The translations under genes were made by a program, and so were the position numbers. From Sporomusa sp. KB1 (lineage in GTDB: Bacteria > Bacillota > Negativicutes > Sporomusales > Sporomusaceae), in NCBI RefSeq assembly GCF_007830295.1, contig NZ_VLKC01000002.1, positions 3,346,748-3,410,747 of the forward strand: DNA of 64,000 nt, written 5' to 3'. Positions 35,369 through 44,286 of this stretch are shown one piece after another; the stretch's first letter is position 1, and the number at the start of each line of letters is the position of its first letter. The notes under the pieces are model-generated. The model worked only from the letters and a program-made list of their open reading frames with translations. It searched no databases and was not told where the DNA came from.

Positions 35369-35767
35369 ATATTCATTTCAGTAAATTATGATCAGCACGG
35401 CATATGCGAGGTTTTCACCAACACCGGCCGGGCAGGCGGCTGCCCGGCGCAATCTGAGGCTACGGCCAGGCTGGTCTCAATTGCATTACGCTCCGGCATG
35501 GACGTAAATTCTATAATTGATCAGTTAAAAGGAATACGGTGCCATTCCACAATCAGGCAAAATGACTTGAAGGTATTATCCTGTCCTGATGCTATTGGCA
35601 AGGTTATCGAAAAAGTAATGAAATACCAAAATGGCGAGAAAGTTGAAGTTGATAATAGCTGCAGCGTATCCAGCAATGCCTGTCCTGAATGCGGTAAGGC
35701 GCTTGAATATGAAAGCGACTGTGTAATTTGTAGGAGTTGCGGGTTGAGTAAGTGCGGGTGAGAAGAG
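35367..35767 (+). pseudogene. Copied 3' end of nrdJ (TSCPD domain and zinc tail)
   Basis: A 401-bp segment matches 1193-1593 with about 16 substitutions and no net indel. It encodes the TSCPD domain and C-terminal cysteine ribbon of the class II ribonucleotide reductase, in frame to the same stop. An open frame of 134 codons exists from a GTG at 35357, but no ribosome site precedes it and the catalytic barrel is missing. Most differences are silent or mild (Thr to Ser, Ser to Ala, Gly to Asp, Phe to Leu), and about 180 bases in the middle are identical. Either the copy is recent or gene conversion keeps it alike. It is probably non-functional, though stand-alone TSCPD proteins exist. Confidence 0.8.
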
Positions 35768-35796
35768 ACGAGAGTGGAAACAGACAGTATAACCAA

Positions 35797-35832
35797 AAAG
35801 AGTTCAAGCGGGTGACTGCTTGAACTCTTTTT
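35797..35832 (+). terminator. Terminator before the CRISPR-Cas locus
   Basis: AAAGAGTTCAAGC and GCTTGAACTCTTT form a perfect 13-bp stem followed by TT. It insulates the cas promoter from the pyrimidine block. Confidence 0.9.
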
Positions 35833-35956
35833 GCTGCTCAAACACGTTTTGGTTCTTTGCCGTTACGTAGCTCTAATAAAAGTAAATATTAAACAGCTTA
35901 AGGAAGATTTTGTCTTTAGCTTAAAGGTTTTTAGCAAAAAGGGGCAAATATATAGC

Positions 35957-35962
35957 TATAAT
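35957..35962 (+). promoter_or_regulatory. cas6: Candidate -10 box of the cas operon
   Basis: TATAAT lies 51 bases before the cas6 ATG in a strongly A+T-rich gap (35833-36012). No good -35 hexamer stands at 16-18 bases upstream. The region just before cas6 resembles the one before the second cas6 at 57451. Confidence 0.4.
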
Positions 35963-36012
35963 GGAATTTTTTGTGAAAAAATAATTTAGTTATTGTTAAA
36001 GGATTAAATTGT

Positions 36013-36747
36013 ATGAATATTACTGTCGTTATGAAACCCCACCAGAATGTAATTTTACCGGTTGATTATAATCATATCGTGCAAAGTGCTATATATAACG
36101 CAATTGGTAATAGTATGTCATCTTTTCTGCATGAGCAAGGGTTTGTTGCCAATGGTCGTGTATTTAGGCTATTTTGTTTTTCGCGGCTTATGGGGCTTTT
36201 CCATATGGACAGGCCGACCTGCAAGATAATTTTCCCAGCAAATATACAACTGGTAATTGTTTCCCCAGTGAGTGACTTTGTTCAGTCATTGGCTAATGGT
36301 TTATTGCAGCAGGGTGAAATGCGGTTAGGTGCTAATGCTGTTGTGATTGAAAGCATTAGTGCGCAGTCGATTAAAGTGGAACATACCAATGTGGTTGTGA
36401 AAACTTTATCGCCGGTTGTAGTGTATTCTACCATGCTACGATCGGATGGCCGGAAATATACGGTTTATTTTCAGCCAGGTGATCCTGATTATGATACGCT
36501 TATTACCGCTAATCTGCAAAAAAAATATAAAGCATTTTATGGGCAAGAAGCCCCAGCAGGGCAAGTAAAGGTCAGTTCGCGGGGGATGGTAAAAATGAAT
36601 GTGCTTCAGTATAAGGGAACGGTAATTAAAGGCTATTCCGGCATATTGCAATTGACTGGACCACAGGAATTATTGCAAATCGCGGTGGATTGTGGTTTGG
36701 GCAGTAAAAATTCGCAAGGGATGGGGTGCCTGCGGGTGCAAAGGTAA
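36013..36747 (+). CDS. cas6: CRISPR RNA endoribonuclease Cas6, first copy
   Basis: A 244-residue protein that cuts the CRISPR precursor RNA inside each repeat and leaves the 8-base 5' handle. Two ferredoxin-like halves are suggested, and the C-terminal glycine-rich loop GLGSKNSQGMGCL near residue 230 is the Cas6 signature that holds the RNA. DYNHIVQSAIY near residue 18 and FLHEQGF near 38 carry histidines that could be catalytic. It heads the cas operon. A second, longer Cas6 (57451-58227) is roughly three-quarters identical by eye. A GC-rich hairpin after its stop may reduce read-through into cas8b. Confidence 0.93.
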   Translation: MNITVVMKPHQNVILPVDYNHIVQSAIYNAIGNSMSSFLHEQGFVANGRVFRLFCFSRLMGLFHMDRPTCKIIFPANIQLVIVSPVSDFVQSLANGLLQQGEMRLGANAVVIESISAQSIKVEHTNVVVKTLSPVVVYSTMLRSDGRKYTVYFQPGDPDYDTLITANLQKKYKAFYGQEAPAGQVKVSSRGMVKMNVLQYKGTVIKGYSGILQLTGPQELLQIAVDCGLGSKNSQGMGCLRVQR

Positions 36748-36773
36748 AACCACGCCGGTAGGGCGTGGTTTTT
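36747..36773 (+). terminator. Hairpin with T run between cas6 and cas8b
   Basis: AAACCACGCC and GGCGTGGTTT pair around GGTAG and are followed by TT. It looks like an intrinsic terminator inside the cas operon, so cas6 may be made in excess, or cas8b may have its own promoter in the next 120 A+T-rich bases. Confidence 0.65.
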
Positions 36774-36894
36774 GGGGGGATTCCTTATAGGGAGGCTAAA
36801 GATACGAGAACCTAATAGTTTCAATATTAATATAGTGTAAATAATTAGTAAGACTATTGCGATTATAATATAAAAATGTTGGGAGGTGGAATTT

Positions 36895-38943
36895 TTGAAT
36901 TTAACTCAAATTACAAATCATATTGGCTCAATGCTGCCGCAGGAAGATAACTTACCGTTTGCTGAATTGCCTAAAGTTAAACATGAAAAAGGAGAGGTCG
37001 CTTGTTCGATTAAACTGGTCTTTGATTTAAGTAAGAAACAGATGTACTTTAAATTTCATTCTAAAAATAAGACTAAACAGGAACTATACTATTTTGGAAC
37101 TAATCGGGGAGCATCGGGGCAGATATTTCTAGTACGTGCATTGAAAGATGTTAAATATTTATTAGGTACTACATTGAGCGATTTATTTTTGGAATTACAA
37201 AAACAGGCGATGCAAGCTAGTGAGATATACAAAATTATGGAATTATTACAGGAAGCTGGATTGTATTTTCAGGCATCTAAAACTAGAGAGGGTTTTTTAG
37301 CAGAGGATAAGTGGTACGAGTTTCATGGAGAAAAAGTGGTTTTTAATCGAGCGAAAGGTAGCTTTATAATTTCTGAACAAGAAATATCTATTGAGAAAAT
37401 GATTAGGGATTCACAAGAACTTAATCCAAGGGAAAAGATTGTGGTAATTGTGCCAAGTGTGATTTTTGCGGATGGTTCTGAAATATTACTAAATGAACAT
37501 CCTGACTATCATAAATTAGTGCTAAAATCTCTGAATCTGGAAATAGATGAGTCTAATACGGTAGATTTACGAACATGCCATCTTTGTCGACAGAAAGTAC
37601 CTCAAGTTGCTAGCGATACATATTTGGCAAAACTATCTCGGAGCGGAATAAATAAAATATTTACTACTACGACAGTCAATGCAGCAAAAGATATTAAAAA
37701 ATCTGGCTATGACGATACATACGCAATTTGTCAGCCATGTTACAGTAATCTCCGCCGGGGGGAAAGCTATATTGCTACTACACTTTCAGGGCGTCTTGCT
37801 GGCGAAAATGTATTTATTCTTCCAGAAGGTTTGCAACAACCTTTCGAAACCTATGAAGAATTCCCAAAAGTAAAGAAAGCGGTAGATTTGGTATTTGATG
37901 CAAAAGATTGGTATGACAAAACAGTATTGGAAACAGAGGAACAGAGATTTACGGGTGGTTATACTATAAATTTGGTCTTTTACCGTACCGACGGAAATTC
38001 AATTAGTATAATGGATGCAATAGAAGATGTGCCAACATTACGCTTGGTGGAAGTTATGGAGCGGTTTGGAATATGGAAGGAAAGGATGAGGGAACAGACA
38101 AAACTGGGTATAAGTTTGGGAAAAGTTTATCGCATTATTCCGGTACGTTCTAATAAAAAGGGCGAGCAATTGAATATACAACGGGTATTGGATGTATATA
38201 AAGCCCTTTTATTAAAACAATTGCTTAGTCCTCGACTATTATTTCAATATGCGATGGAAGCAATAGATAATGGCCTTTCACAAATTCAGCGGCAAAACCG
38301 GGATATTTATCGCAACCTGCCCTATTATGCAAAAGGAAGCGAAGATTTTTATGTACGTGATATATTAATGAATCATCTTGCACTCATGCAGGTAGTGCAA
38401 GAGACCGGAGAGTTGCAGACACCCATTTTTAAAAAGGATGTGAAGGTAATGGAGCAGGTATTTCAAAATGAAAAAATAGAAGAATCTATTCGACGTATGG
38501 AGCAATTTATACAAGAACAAGGATTTAATAGAGAAGCTAGAGGGTTGTTTTATTTAGGTGCATTGCTGCATCGAGTGGCGTTAGCGCAATATAGTAAGGG
38601 CCACAAAAGTAAACCTATTTTGAAAAAAATTAACTTTCAGGGAATGAAACCGCAGGATATGCAGCGTTTAATAGCAGACTTGATGGAAAAGCTTATACAA
38701 TACCGGCGTATGACAGCTTTTACTGATGCGTTGATGAGCAAATATTTTGCGTACTATGGTTTGATAAGGGATAATTCTGTGGCGGAATTGAATGAATTGC
38801 AGAATGTGTTCTTTTTGTTATCAGGATACTCCTATATGGTAGGAAGCAAGGTACCTGATGCAAATAGAGAAGAAATAAAGGCTCAGCAAAGCATAATGTC
38901 TGAAGATGAGGTTGAATTTCAAATAGAAGAGTCAAATGAATAG
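36895..38943 (+). CDS. cas8b: Type I-B Cascade large subunit Cas8b (Csh1)
   Basis: Started at TTG 36895, seven bases after GGGAGGTGG; the upstream GTG at 36886 lies inside that site. 682 residues. In the I-B interference complex it recognises the PAM and recruits Cas3. A zinc-finger pair, CHLCRQKVPQ near residue 225 and CQPCYSNLRRGES near residue 282, and the long helical C-terminal half (EDFYVRDILMNHLALMQ, FYLGALLHRVALAQYSKG) fit the Csh1/TM1802 group. The C-terminal tail is acidic. It is followed 21 bases later by cas7. Large subunits vary greatly, so the call rests on size, zinc finger and operon position. Confidence 0.9.
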   Translation: MNLTQITNHIGSMLPQEDNLPFAELPKVKHEKGEVACSIKLVFDLSKKQMYFKFHSKNKTKQELYYFGTNRGASGQIFLVRALKDVKYLLGTTLSDLFLELQKQAMQASEIYKIMELLQEAGLYFQASKTREGFLAEDKWYEFHGEKVVFNRAKGSFIISEQEISIEKMIRDSQELNPREKIVVIVPSVIFADGSEILLNEHPDYHKLVLKSLNLEIDESNTVDLRTCHLCRQKVPQVASDTYLAKLSRSGINKIFTTTTVNAAKDIKKSGYDDTYAICQPCYSNLRRGESYIATTLSGRLAGENVFILPEGLQQPFETYEEFPKVKKAVDLVFDAKDWYDKTVLETEEQRFTGGYTINLVFYRTDGNSISIMDAIEDVPTLRLVEVMERFGIWKERMREQTKLGISLGKVYRIIPVRSNKKGEQLNIQRVLDVYKALLLKQLLSPRLLFQYAMEAIDNGLSQIQRQNRDIYRNLPYYAKGSEDFYVRDILMNHLALMQVVQETGELQTPIFKKDVKVMEQVFQNEKIEESIRRMEQFIQEQGFNREARGLFYLGALLHRVALAQYSKGHKSKPILKKINFQGMKPQDMQRLIADLMEKLIQYRRMTAFTDALMSKYFAYYGLIRDNSVAELNELQNVFFLLSGYSYMVGSKVPDANREEIKAQQSIMSEDEVEFQIEESNE

Positions 38944-38964
38944 TATGAGAGGAGAGAAAATACA

Positions 38965-40026
38965 ATGGTAGTAAAAAGCAATCGGGATTTTCTGTTTTTA
39001 TTTGAAGCTACTATGACTTCACCAAACGGGGACCCTGACCAGGAAAATAAGCCGCGTATGGATTATGAAACAAATACCCTTTTGGTAAGTGATGCGAGAC
39101 GTAAGCGCGATGTTCGGGACTTTATTAAGACTAAAGGATATCAAATTTTTGTTGATACTTTAGCGGAAAATAAAGTATCAATGGAGACAATGTTTGAGGC
39201 CGTAATTAGCAATTTTTTGAAAAATAAAGATAAAATGGATAAGCTTTTGAATAAATATACAATTTTGCGTGAATTGGCTAAAGCAGCTGAGTTGGTCATT
39301 GATGACTTAGTCCAATATATCATGGGAAGAAAAGAGATACTAAAGAAAAGTAAAAAGAAAAGTGAACTAATTAAATTTAACAATGAGTTATTAACGGCCA
39401 TTATTAAAGAAACTTTAATTGATATTCGTTGGTTTGGCAGTGCTATGGCAGTAGAAGGTCTATCAAGGACGTACACTGGGCCGATACAGTTAACCTGGGG
39501 ATATTCCCTACACCCAGTAGAATTAGTACAATCAAGCACTATTACCTCTATTATGAATGACGACAATTCAACATTTGGGAAAAAGTATAAAGTTTATTAT
39601 GCATTGACAACTCATTATGGTACTGTAAGCAAGCATAATGCTGAAAAAACTGGAATGACGGAATCAGATTTGGAGGTATTTCGTAAGGCATTAGTACAAG
39701 GGCTGATGAGTAATCAAACGGATAGCAAGCAGGGACAATCACCATTATTATATCTAGAAATCGTTTATAAACCAGAGTTTGATGGATATTTAGGAGACTT
39801 GCGGCGATTTATCAAGGTTGAATATGAAGAAAATCGACCTATTCGCAATATGAGTGATTTACAAGTGAATTTTGAACCTTTGAATCAAGTTTTAGGGAAA
39901 ATAGCGGACAAGTATGAAAAAGTGTTACTATGGAAGCATCCGGCTTTAGCAGAAGGGGCAATTAATAATCTGCCTAAACAAGTAGAAGCGTTGGATTTAT
40001 TAGAATTTATCCCGCGCCAGATGTAG
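38965..40026 (+). CDS. cas7: Type I-B Cascade backbone subunit Cas7 (Csh2)
   Basis: A 353-residue RAMP-fold protein that coats the crRNA in multiple copies. The start RDFLFLFEATMTSPNGDPDQENKPRMDYETNTLLVSDARRKRDVRDFI is the signature of the Cas7/Csh2 family. DIRWFGSAMAVEGLSRTYTGPIQLTWGYSLHPVEL near residue 152 is the second hallmark. A lysine-rich insertion (about residues 112-140) is predicted helical. The ATG follows GAGGAGAG, and the next gene begins 10 bases after its stop. Confidence 0.95.
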   Translation: MVVKSNRDFLFLFEATMTSPNGDPDQENKPRMDYETNTLLVSDARRKRDVRDFIKTKGYQIFVDTLAENKVSMETMFEAVISNFLKNKDKMDKLLNKYTILRELAKAAELVIDDLVQYIMGRKEILKKSKKKSELIKFNNELLTAIIKETLIDIRWFGSAMAVEGLSRTYTGPIQLTWGYSLHPVELVQSSTITSIMNDDNSTFGKKYKVYYALTTHYGTVSKHNAEKTGMTESDLEVFRKALVQGLMSNQTDSKQGQSPLLYLEIVYKPEFDGYLGDLRRFIKVEYEENRPIRNMSDLQVNFEPLNQVLGKIADKYEKVLLWKHPALAEGAINNLPKQVEALDLLEFIPRQM

Positions 40027-40036
40027 GAGGAGGGTT

Positions 40037-40804
40037 ATGGATATTATTTCCTTCCACCTGAAGGGGAAAATGGGACATTTTCGACGTTTTTATTCCAATT
40101 CTTCAGCGCTAACATATTCTATTCCACCACGGACGACAATTTGTGGCCTATTAGCTGGAATATTAGGAATGGAACGGGATAGTTATTATGATTTATTTTC
40201 TATAGATAATTGTGATATTGCTGTGGCCTTACGCAGTCCAATAAAGAAACAAATACACAAATTGAACTTATTGATGGTTAAATCCGACAATGACCTTAAC
40301 GGGTCGCAAGAATTTCATTCGCAAACACCGACAGAGATGATTTTGCCAGCCAATATCCGTACTGATGTGCTGCACTATCAAATCTGGGTACATCATAGGC
40401 AAAAGGCAATTATGAATACTCTTCATGCAGTATTAGGGCAAGGGCATTATGGATATGGATCACTGTTTACGCCTGTCAGTTTAGGGTTGGCTTATCATTT
40501 AGGATGGTTAGAATATGATGGAATATTATCAGGAAAGGAATATTGCAGTGAAGCTGCTTGCGAATTGGATTCGGTAGTGCCTGTTAAAATGTTAAAAACA
40601 ATTTGTTTTGATAACGTAACACATAAGAATATCGGATATCGGTTAATTCGGGAGGAGTTACCAATGGAGTTTGATAAAGATCGGCGACTGACTCCTAACG
40701 GTATGGGTGACGTAATCATTAACCTTACGTCTGCGCGTATTAAAGCGCAAGTCAGTAGACATGTTGAATTGACGAATAATCATCGGGTTATGTGGCTGCA
40801 ATAA
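40037..40804 (+). CDS. cas5: Type I-B Cascade subunit Cas5
   Basis: A 255-residue RAMP protein that binds the 5' handle of the crRNA. Typical blocks: FHLKGKMGHFRRFYSNSSALTYSIPPRTTICGLLAGILGMERDSYYD at the N-terminus and the glycine-rich QGHYGYGSLFTPVSLGLAYHLGWLEYDG near residue 135. It begins 10 bases after cas7 with GGAGGAGGG as ribosome site. The 5'-handle seen in most repeats here is ATTGGAAC rather than the usual ATTGAAAC, and this is the protein that would contact it. Confidence 0.93.
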   Translation: MDIISFHLKGKMGHFRRFYSNSSALTYSIPPRTTICGLLAGILGMERDSYYDLFSIDNCDIAVALRSPIKKQIHKLNLLMVKSDNDLNGSQEFHSQTPTEMILPANIRTDVLHYQIWVHHRQKAIMNTLHAVLGQGHYGYGSLFTPVSLGLAYHLGWLEYDGILSGKEYCSEAACELDSVVPVKMLKTICFDNVTHKNIGYRLIREELPMEFDKDRRLTPNGMGDVIINLTSARIKAQVSRHVELTNNHRVMWLQ

Positions 40805-40823
40805 AGAGGGAGTGAGAAGAGGA

Positions 40824-43409
40824 ATGACAGAACACTATGCCCATTATGATAAAAAAACCGGTAATAAACAACAAATACATATTCATTTAATGAATCCGGC
40901 GGAGCTAGTGGTAGCAGCTATTCCTGCTTCGGTTCATTTTCCAAAAATATCTCATACCGAGCTACAGGAAATTGCCCAGTGGATATATTTGCTACATGAT
41001 TTTGGTAAATATACTGACTATTTTCAAGATTATATAATGAAAGAGATTATTTCTGCTGATAAAGGCCATTCATATATTTCCGCATGCCTAGTTTACACAT
41101 TTTTATTAAAGCATTATGAAATTAATACTTACCAAGAAGCAATGAAAGTATTTGTAGCCTTTATCTGTGTTTTACGGCATCATTTACCGTTACAGGTGAC
41201 AGGAATTTTGAATCAGCAGGCTCAATCTGATCAGGAGCAATTAAAGCGACAAGCTGTCCAGATACAGAATAAACTATCTGACATTTTTGCGGAAGCGCAC
41301 TGGGACCAATATATAGGCAAATATACCATGCAAGAATTATTAAACGTACAAAATTTATTTGATAATGAGAAACTGTTTTGGAATATGCCTACCCAAATGA
41401 CTGTAAAACGGCACTATACAAGCTATTGGTATTTCCCACTCATTTTTCTTTTTTCACTGTTGATTGATATGGATAAAATTGATTCAGCCGGATTAAAACG
41501 TAGTCAGATAACAGCAACAGAACCCGAGAGGGTTGTTTCCTACCTACAAGAAAAAAATAACGGACGACAATCTGAGTTGATTGCACAACGTGAAACAGCT
41601 CGAAAAACAATTATTAGCACAATTGATAATCTGACAGACAAACAGGTAAAGGAGCAGCGGTTTTTTACTTTAACAGCTCCAACAGGTGTCGGGAAAACAT
41701 TAGCATCATTACAGGCAGCACTTAAATTGCAAAAACGTATTGCACAGTTAGAAGGATATATTCCAAAGCTTATTACAGCAATACCGTTTATTAATATCAT
41801 TGAACAAACCCGCAATGACTATGAAGCGATTTTTTCAGATGGACTTGTCGTACATCATCGACTAACAGATTTTACTGAACAAAAGATTAATAGAAACCAG
41901 GAAGATATATCTGTAGACAAGCAACTGATGTTAGTGGAATCCTGGGAAGGAAAGGCGGTTTTAACTACTTTCGTTCAGCTGTTTCACTCATTATTGACAG
42001 GAGCCAATCGTCCTTTGAAGAAAATTAACAAACTGGCAGGCAGTGTAGTGATTCTGGATGAGATTCAATCGATTGCACATGAAAAAATGTCTTTGATTGG
42101 AGCTGTGCTGCAAAAGGTTGCAGAGTTTTATGGTACCAGATTTATTCTAATGACAGCAACCCGACCAATGCTGTTAGAACAAGGAACAAAACTGATAAAG
42201 CTATTTGATCAACAAGCTAGAGTTGAAGCGGATATGCCAGTAACTTGGGCATCATCGGCGCAAGATAAGCTATTTGATCAACAAGCTAGAGTTGAAGCGC
42301 CAGCACCGGTAGAACTTTTAACAGATTATCCAAGTTATTTTGTAGCATTGACGCGTACACAGTTTAGGCCTTGGTTAGAAGCCAAAATGGATACGGTTAC
42401 ATTTTGTAACTTTGTGTTGGAAAAAATGCAAGAATGGAGACTAGAAAATAAAGAATATGCTTACTTGCCAAAAGCTCCTTCTGTATTAGTCGTAGTCAAT
42501 ACGATTCAGCGGAGCATAGACGTGTTTAAACAACTCATGGAAATGCGTAAAGAGAAAAAATTTATATGCAAGCCGGTTCTGGTATGTCTCTCAACGAACC
42601 TTATACCTAAACATCGCCGACGTATCATTAATTTTGTACACAAATGTTTAAAAAAGGACAAGCCGATTATTTTGATTTCAACACAGACTATTGAAGCAGG
42701 GGTGGATTTGGATTTTGCTATGGGATTTCGCGATTTAGCGCCACTATCTTCGCTTATTCAAACTGCCGGACGAATTAATCGGGAAGGCAGGAGAGGAAAA
42801 CTTTGTCCGTTATATATTGTACATTTGGAAAAAGACTGCTCTCATGTTTATAGTACGAGTGAAATGAGCGCAACTAAAGATTTACTAAAAGAACAGATAA
42901 ACGAATCTGAATATCAGCTGTTAGTAGCTTCCTATTATCGAAAAATTGATGCTGAAAATGGGTTGGATAGCACGATTAAAGATATATGGGAATTAGGAGT
43001 ATTAGGGCTTAATTTTGAGGAATTAAAAAAATTTAGTTTAATTGAATCTATAGGTGAAGTTGTGGATGTCTTTATTGAGTACGATAAAGAGGCAACATTA
43101 ATTATGTTGGCATATCGTGAATTATTGAAAAAGGGGAATAATATTAACTGGACTGCTATTTATAAGATTCTTCCCAATGTTGAGGTAGAGTCAGATATGT
43201 CTGAATTCATCCGGCGTTCGTTGTTGCGACTAGTTGGTGCAAAACTCAGTGACTACATGATACAGATCAGGGGAAAAAGAATTCAAGTTAATCGGCCATT
43301 TGATTTTGATGGAGATTCCAGTCTGTATTGGGTACCAAAAAGTGAACTAGGCCTTTATTATAGTGTGCGTACAGGATATAAAGCAGAGCAACAAGTATTT
43401 TTATATTAA
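40824..43409 (+). CDS. cas3: CRISPR-associated nuclease-helicase Cas3 (HD-helicase)
   Basis: 861 residues from ATG 40824 (AGAGG directly upstream; a GTG at 40812 is an alternative). The HD nuclease domain is N-terminal: LLHDFGKYTDYF near residue 57, CVLRHHLPL near residue 115. The superfamily 2 helicase follows: TAPTGVGKTLASL near 288 (Walker A), VILDEIQSIA near 412 (motif II), LMTATRP near 440 (motif III), and AGVDLDFAMGFRDLAPLSSLIQTAGRINREGRRG near 625 (motifs V-VI). It unwinds and degrades DNA bound by Cascade. Between motif III and the second lobe lies an in-frame duplicated 11-residue segment, KLFDQQARVEA (42201-42299). All catalytic motifs are intact. Confidence 0.95.
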   Translation: MTEHYAHYDKKTGNKQQIHIHLMNPAELVVAAIPASVHFPKISHTELQEIAQWIYLLHDFGKYTDYFQDYIMKEIISADKGHSYISACLVYTFLLKHYEINTYQEAMKVFVAFICVLRHHLPLQVTGILNQQAQSDQEQLKRQAVQIQNKLSDIFAEAHWDQYIGKYTMQELLNVQNLFDNEKLFWNMPTQMTVKRHYTSYWYFPLIFLFSLLIDMDKIDSAGLKRSQITATEPERVVSYLQEKNNGRQSELIAQRETARKTIISTIDNLTDKQVKEQRFFTLTAPTGVGKTLASLQAALKLQKRIAQLEGYIPKLITAIPFINIIEQTRNDYEAIFSDGLVVHHRLTDFTEQKINRNQEDISVDKQLMLVESWEGKAVLTTFVQLFHSLLTGANRPLKKINKLAGSVVILDEIQSIAHEKMSLIGAVLQKVAEFYGTRFILMTATRPMLLEQGTKLIKLFDQQARVEADMPVTWASSAQDKLFDQQARVEAPAPVELLTDYPSYFVALTRTQFRPWLEAKMDTVTFCNFVLEKMQEWRLENKEYAYLPKAPSVLVVVNTIQRSIDVFKQLMEMRKEKKFICKPVLVCLSTNLIPKHRRRIINFVHKCLKKDKPIILISTQTIEAGVDLDFAMGFRDLAPLSSLIQTAGRINREGRRGKLCPLYIVHLEKDCSHVYSTSEMSATKDLLKEQINESEYQLLVASYYRKIDAENGLDSTIKDIWELGVLGLNFEELKKFSLIESIGEVVDVFIEYDKEATLIMLAYRELLKKGNNINWTAIYKILPNVEVESDMSEFIRRSLLRLVGAKLSDYMIQIRGKRIQVNRPFDFDGDSSLYWVPKSELGLYYSVRTGYKAEQQVFLY
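42201..42299 (+). repeat. In-frame 30-bp direct repeat inside cas3
   Basis: The 30 bases 42201-42230 recur exactly at 42270-42299, 69 bases (23 codons) apart. They encode KLFDQQARVEA-like residues twice with ADMPVTWASSAQD between. Perfect identity means the duplication is recent, or kept alike. Confidence 0.9.
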
Positions 43410-43436
43410 ATGTCAAACACGTGGAGTTGATGGACA

Positions 43437-43856
43437 ATGCAGGAAAAATTAAAAAGGCTTTACCAATTCCTAACTTCCTATGACCAAATCAGCTCTGTAT
43501 GGTTGTTTGGTTCAGTAGTCAAAGGTACGAACCGCGAAAACAGTGATATTGATATCGCCGTTTTATTTCAACAAGGAATCTCGCCTCAGACCCGTTTTGA
43601 TATGCGGTTAGAACTGATGTCTTGTGCTGAAGAAATTACCGGGCGACGAGTTGATGTGATTGATATGGAGGCCGCACCCTTGTTTTTGCAACACCAGATA
43701 CGAAAAACAGGAAAGTTAGTTATTGAGAAAGATAGAAAAAGACGGATAGAATTTGATGTAAAATCACGGCGGGAATACTTTGACTTTCAACCGGTATTGG
43801 CGTATCGGACAAAGGCCTTTTTACAAAAATGCGGCGTTAAAGGTGGCGGTGATTAA
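43437..43856 (+). CDS. mntA: MNT-domain nucleotidyltransferase antitoxin (MntA-like)
   Basis: A 139-residue minimal nucleotidyltransferase. The catalytic signature GSVVKGTNRENSDID (residues 25-39: Gly-Ser, then Asp-x-Asp) is intact, with a third acidic residue expected in VDVIDME near residue 74. MntA antitoxins neutralise the partner HEPN ribonuclease by adding AMP units to a tyrosine near its active site. The stop overlaps the start of the HEPN gene (TAATG), the normal arrangement of the pair. The unusual point is its place, between cas3 and cas4 in one operon. A second copy at 58398-58817 is about 85% identical; the differences cluster in the first 60 residues. Confidence 0.93.
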   Translation: MQEKLKRLYQFLTSYDQISSVWLFGSVVKGTNRENSDIDIAVLFQQGISPQTRFDMRLELMSCAEEITGRRVDVIDMEAAPLFLQHQIRKTGKLVIEKDRKRRIEFDVKSRREYFDFQPVLAYRTKAFLQKCGVKGGGD

Positions 43857-44284
43857 TGGTCGATCAGGCAGTTGTTGAACGAAAGCTGATGTTGCTAGCA
43901 GAATATGTACAAGACCTTAAAGAAATTCAGCAGATTACTTTTGAGGAATTCACGAGCGACAAGCGGCTGCGGCGTTATGTGGAAAGAACATTGCATGTGG
44001 CCTTGGAGGCTTGCTTCGATATTGGCAGTCATTGGATTTCCGATCAAGGCTGGCGGGAACCGTCAACTTATCGGGAAATTGTCATAGTGCTTGCTGAAAA
44101 CGGAATTTTTACGATGGAACAAGCCGGTACTTATCAAAAGATGGCTCAATTTCGAAATTTATTGGTTCATGATTACGCAAAAATCGAACCGGAAATTTTA
44201 TTGAATATTCTTCGACGTAATGTAGTGGATTTGGAGATTTTTGTGCAGCGGTTTGAACAACTTTTACATAATGGAGCAAACTGA
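43856..44284 (+). CDS. hepT: HEPN-domain ribonuclease toxin (HepT-like)
   Basis: A 142-residue all-helical HEPN protein (DUF86 group). FRNLLVHDY near residue 101 is the R-x4-H-x-Y motif: Arg and His form the RNase site and the Tyr is the residue known to be AMP-modified by MntA in characterised HEPN/MNT pairs. CFDIGSHWISDQGWREPSTYREI near residue 46 is the other conserved block. Free toxin would cut RNA and stop growth. Its ATG overlaps the antitoxin stop, and cas4 starts two bases after its own stop, so it is firmly embedded in the cas operon. In the second copy of this region the toxin is reduced to 26 codons. Confidence 0.93.
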   Translation: MVDQAVVERKLMLLAEYVQDLKEIQQITFEEFTSDKRLRRYVERTLHVALEACFDIGSHWISDQGWREPSTYREIVIVLAENGIFTMEQAGTYQKMAQFRNLLVHDYAKIEPEILLNILRRNVVDLEIFVQRFEQLLHNGAN

Positions 44285-44286
44285 TC

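Noticed and set aside
35357..35761. 134-residue stand-alone TSCPD protein as a functional gene
   Set aside because: The sequence is a near-identical copy of the nrdJ 3' end, its start lies in a dispersed repeat, and no ribosome site is seen; listed as a pseudogene instead.
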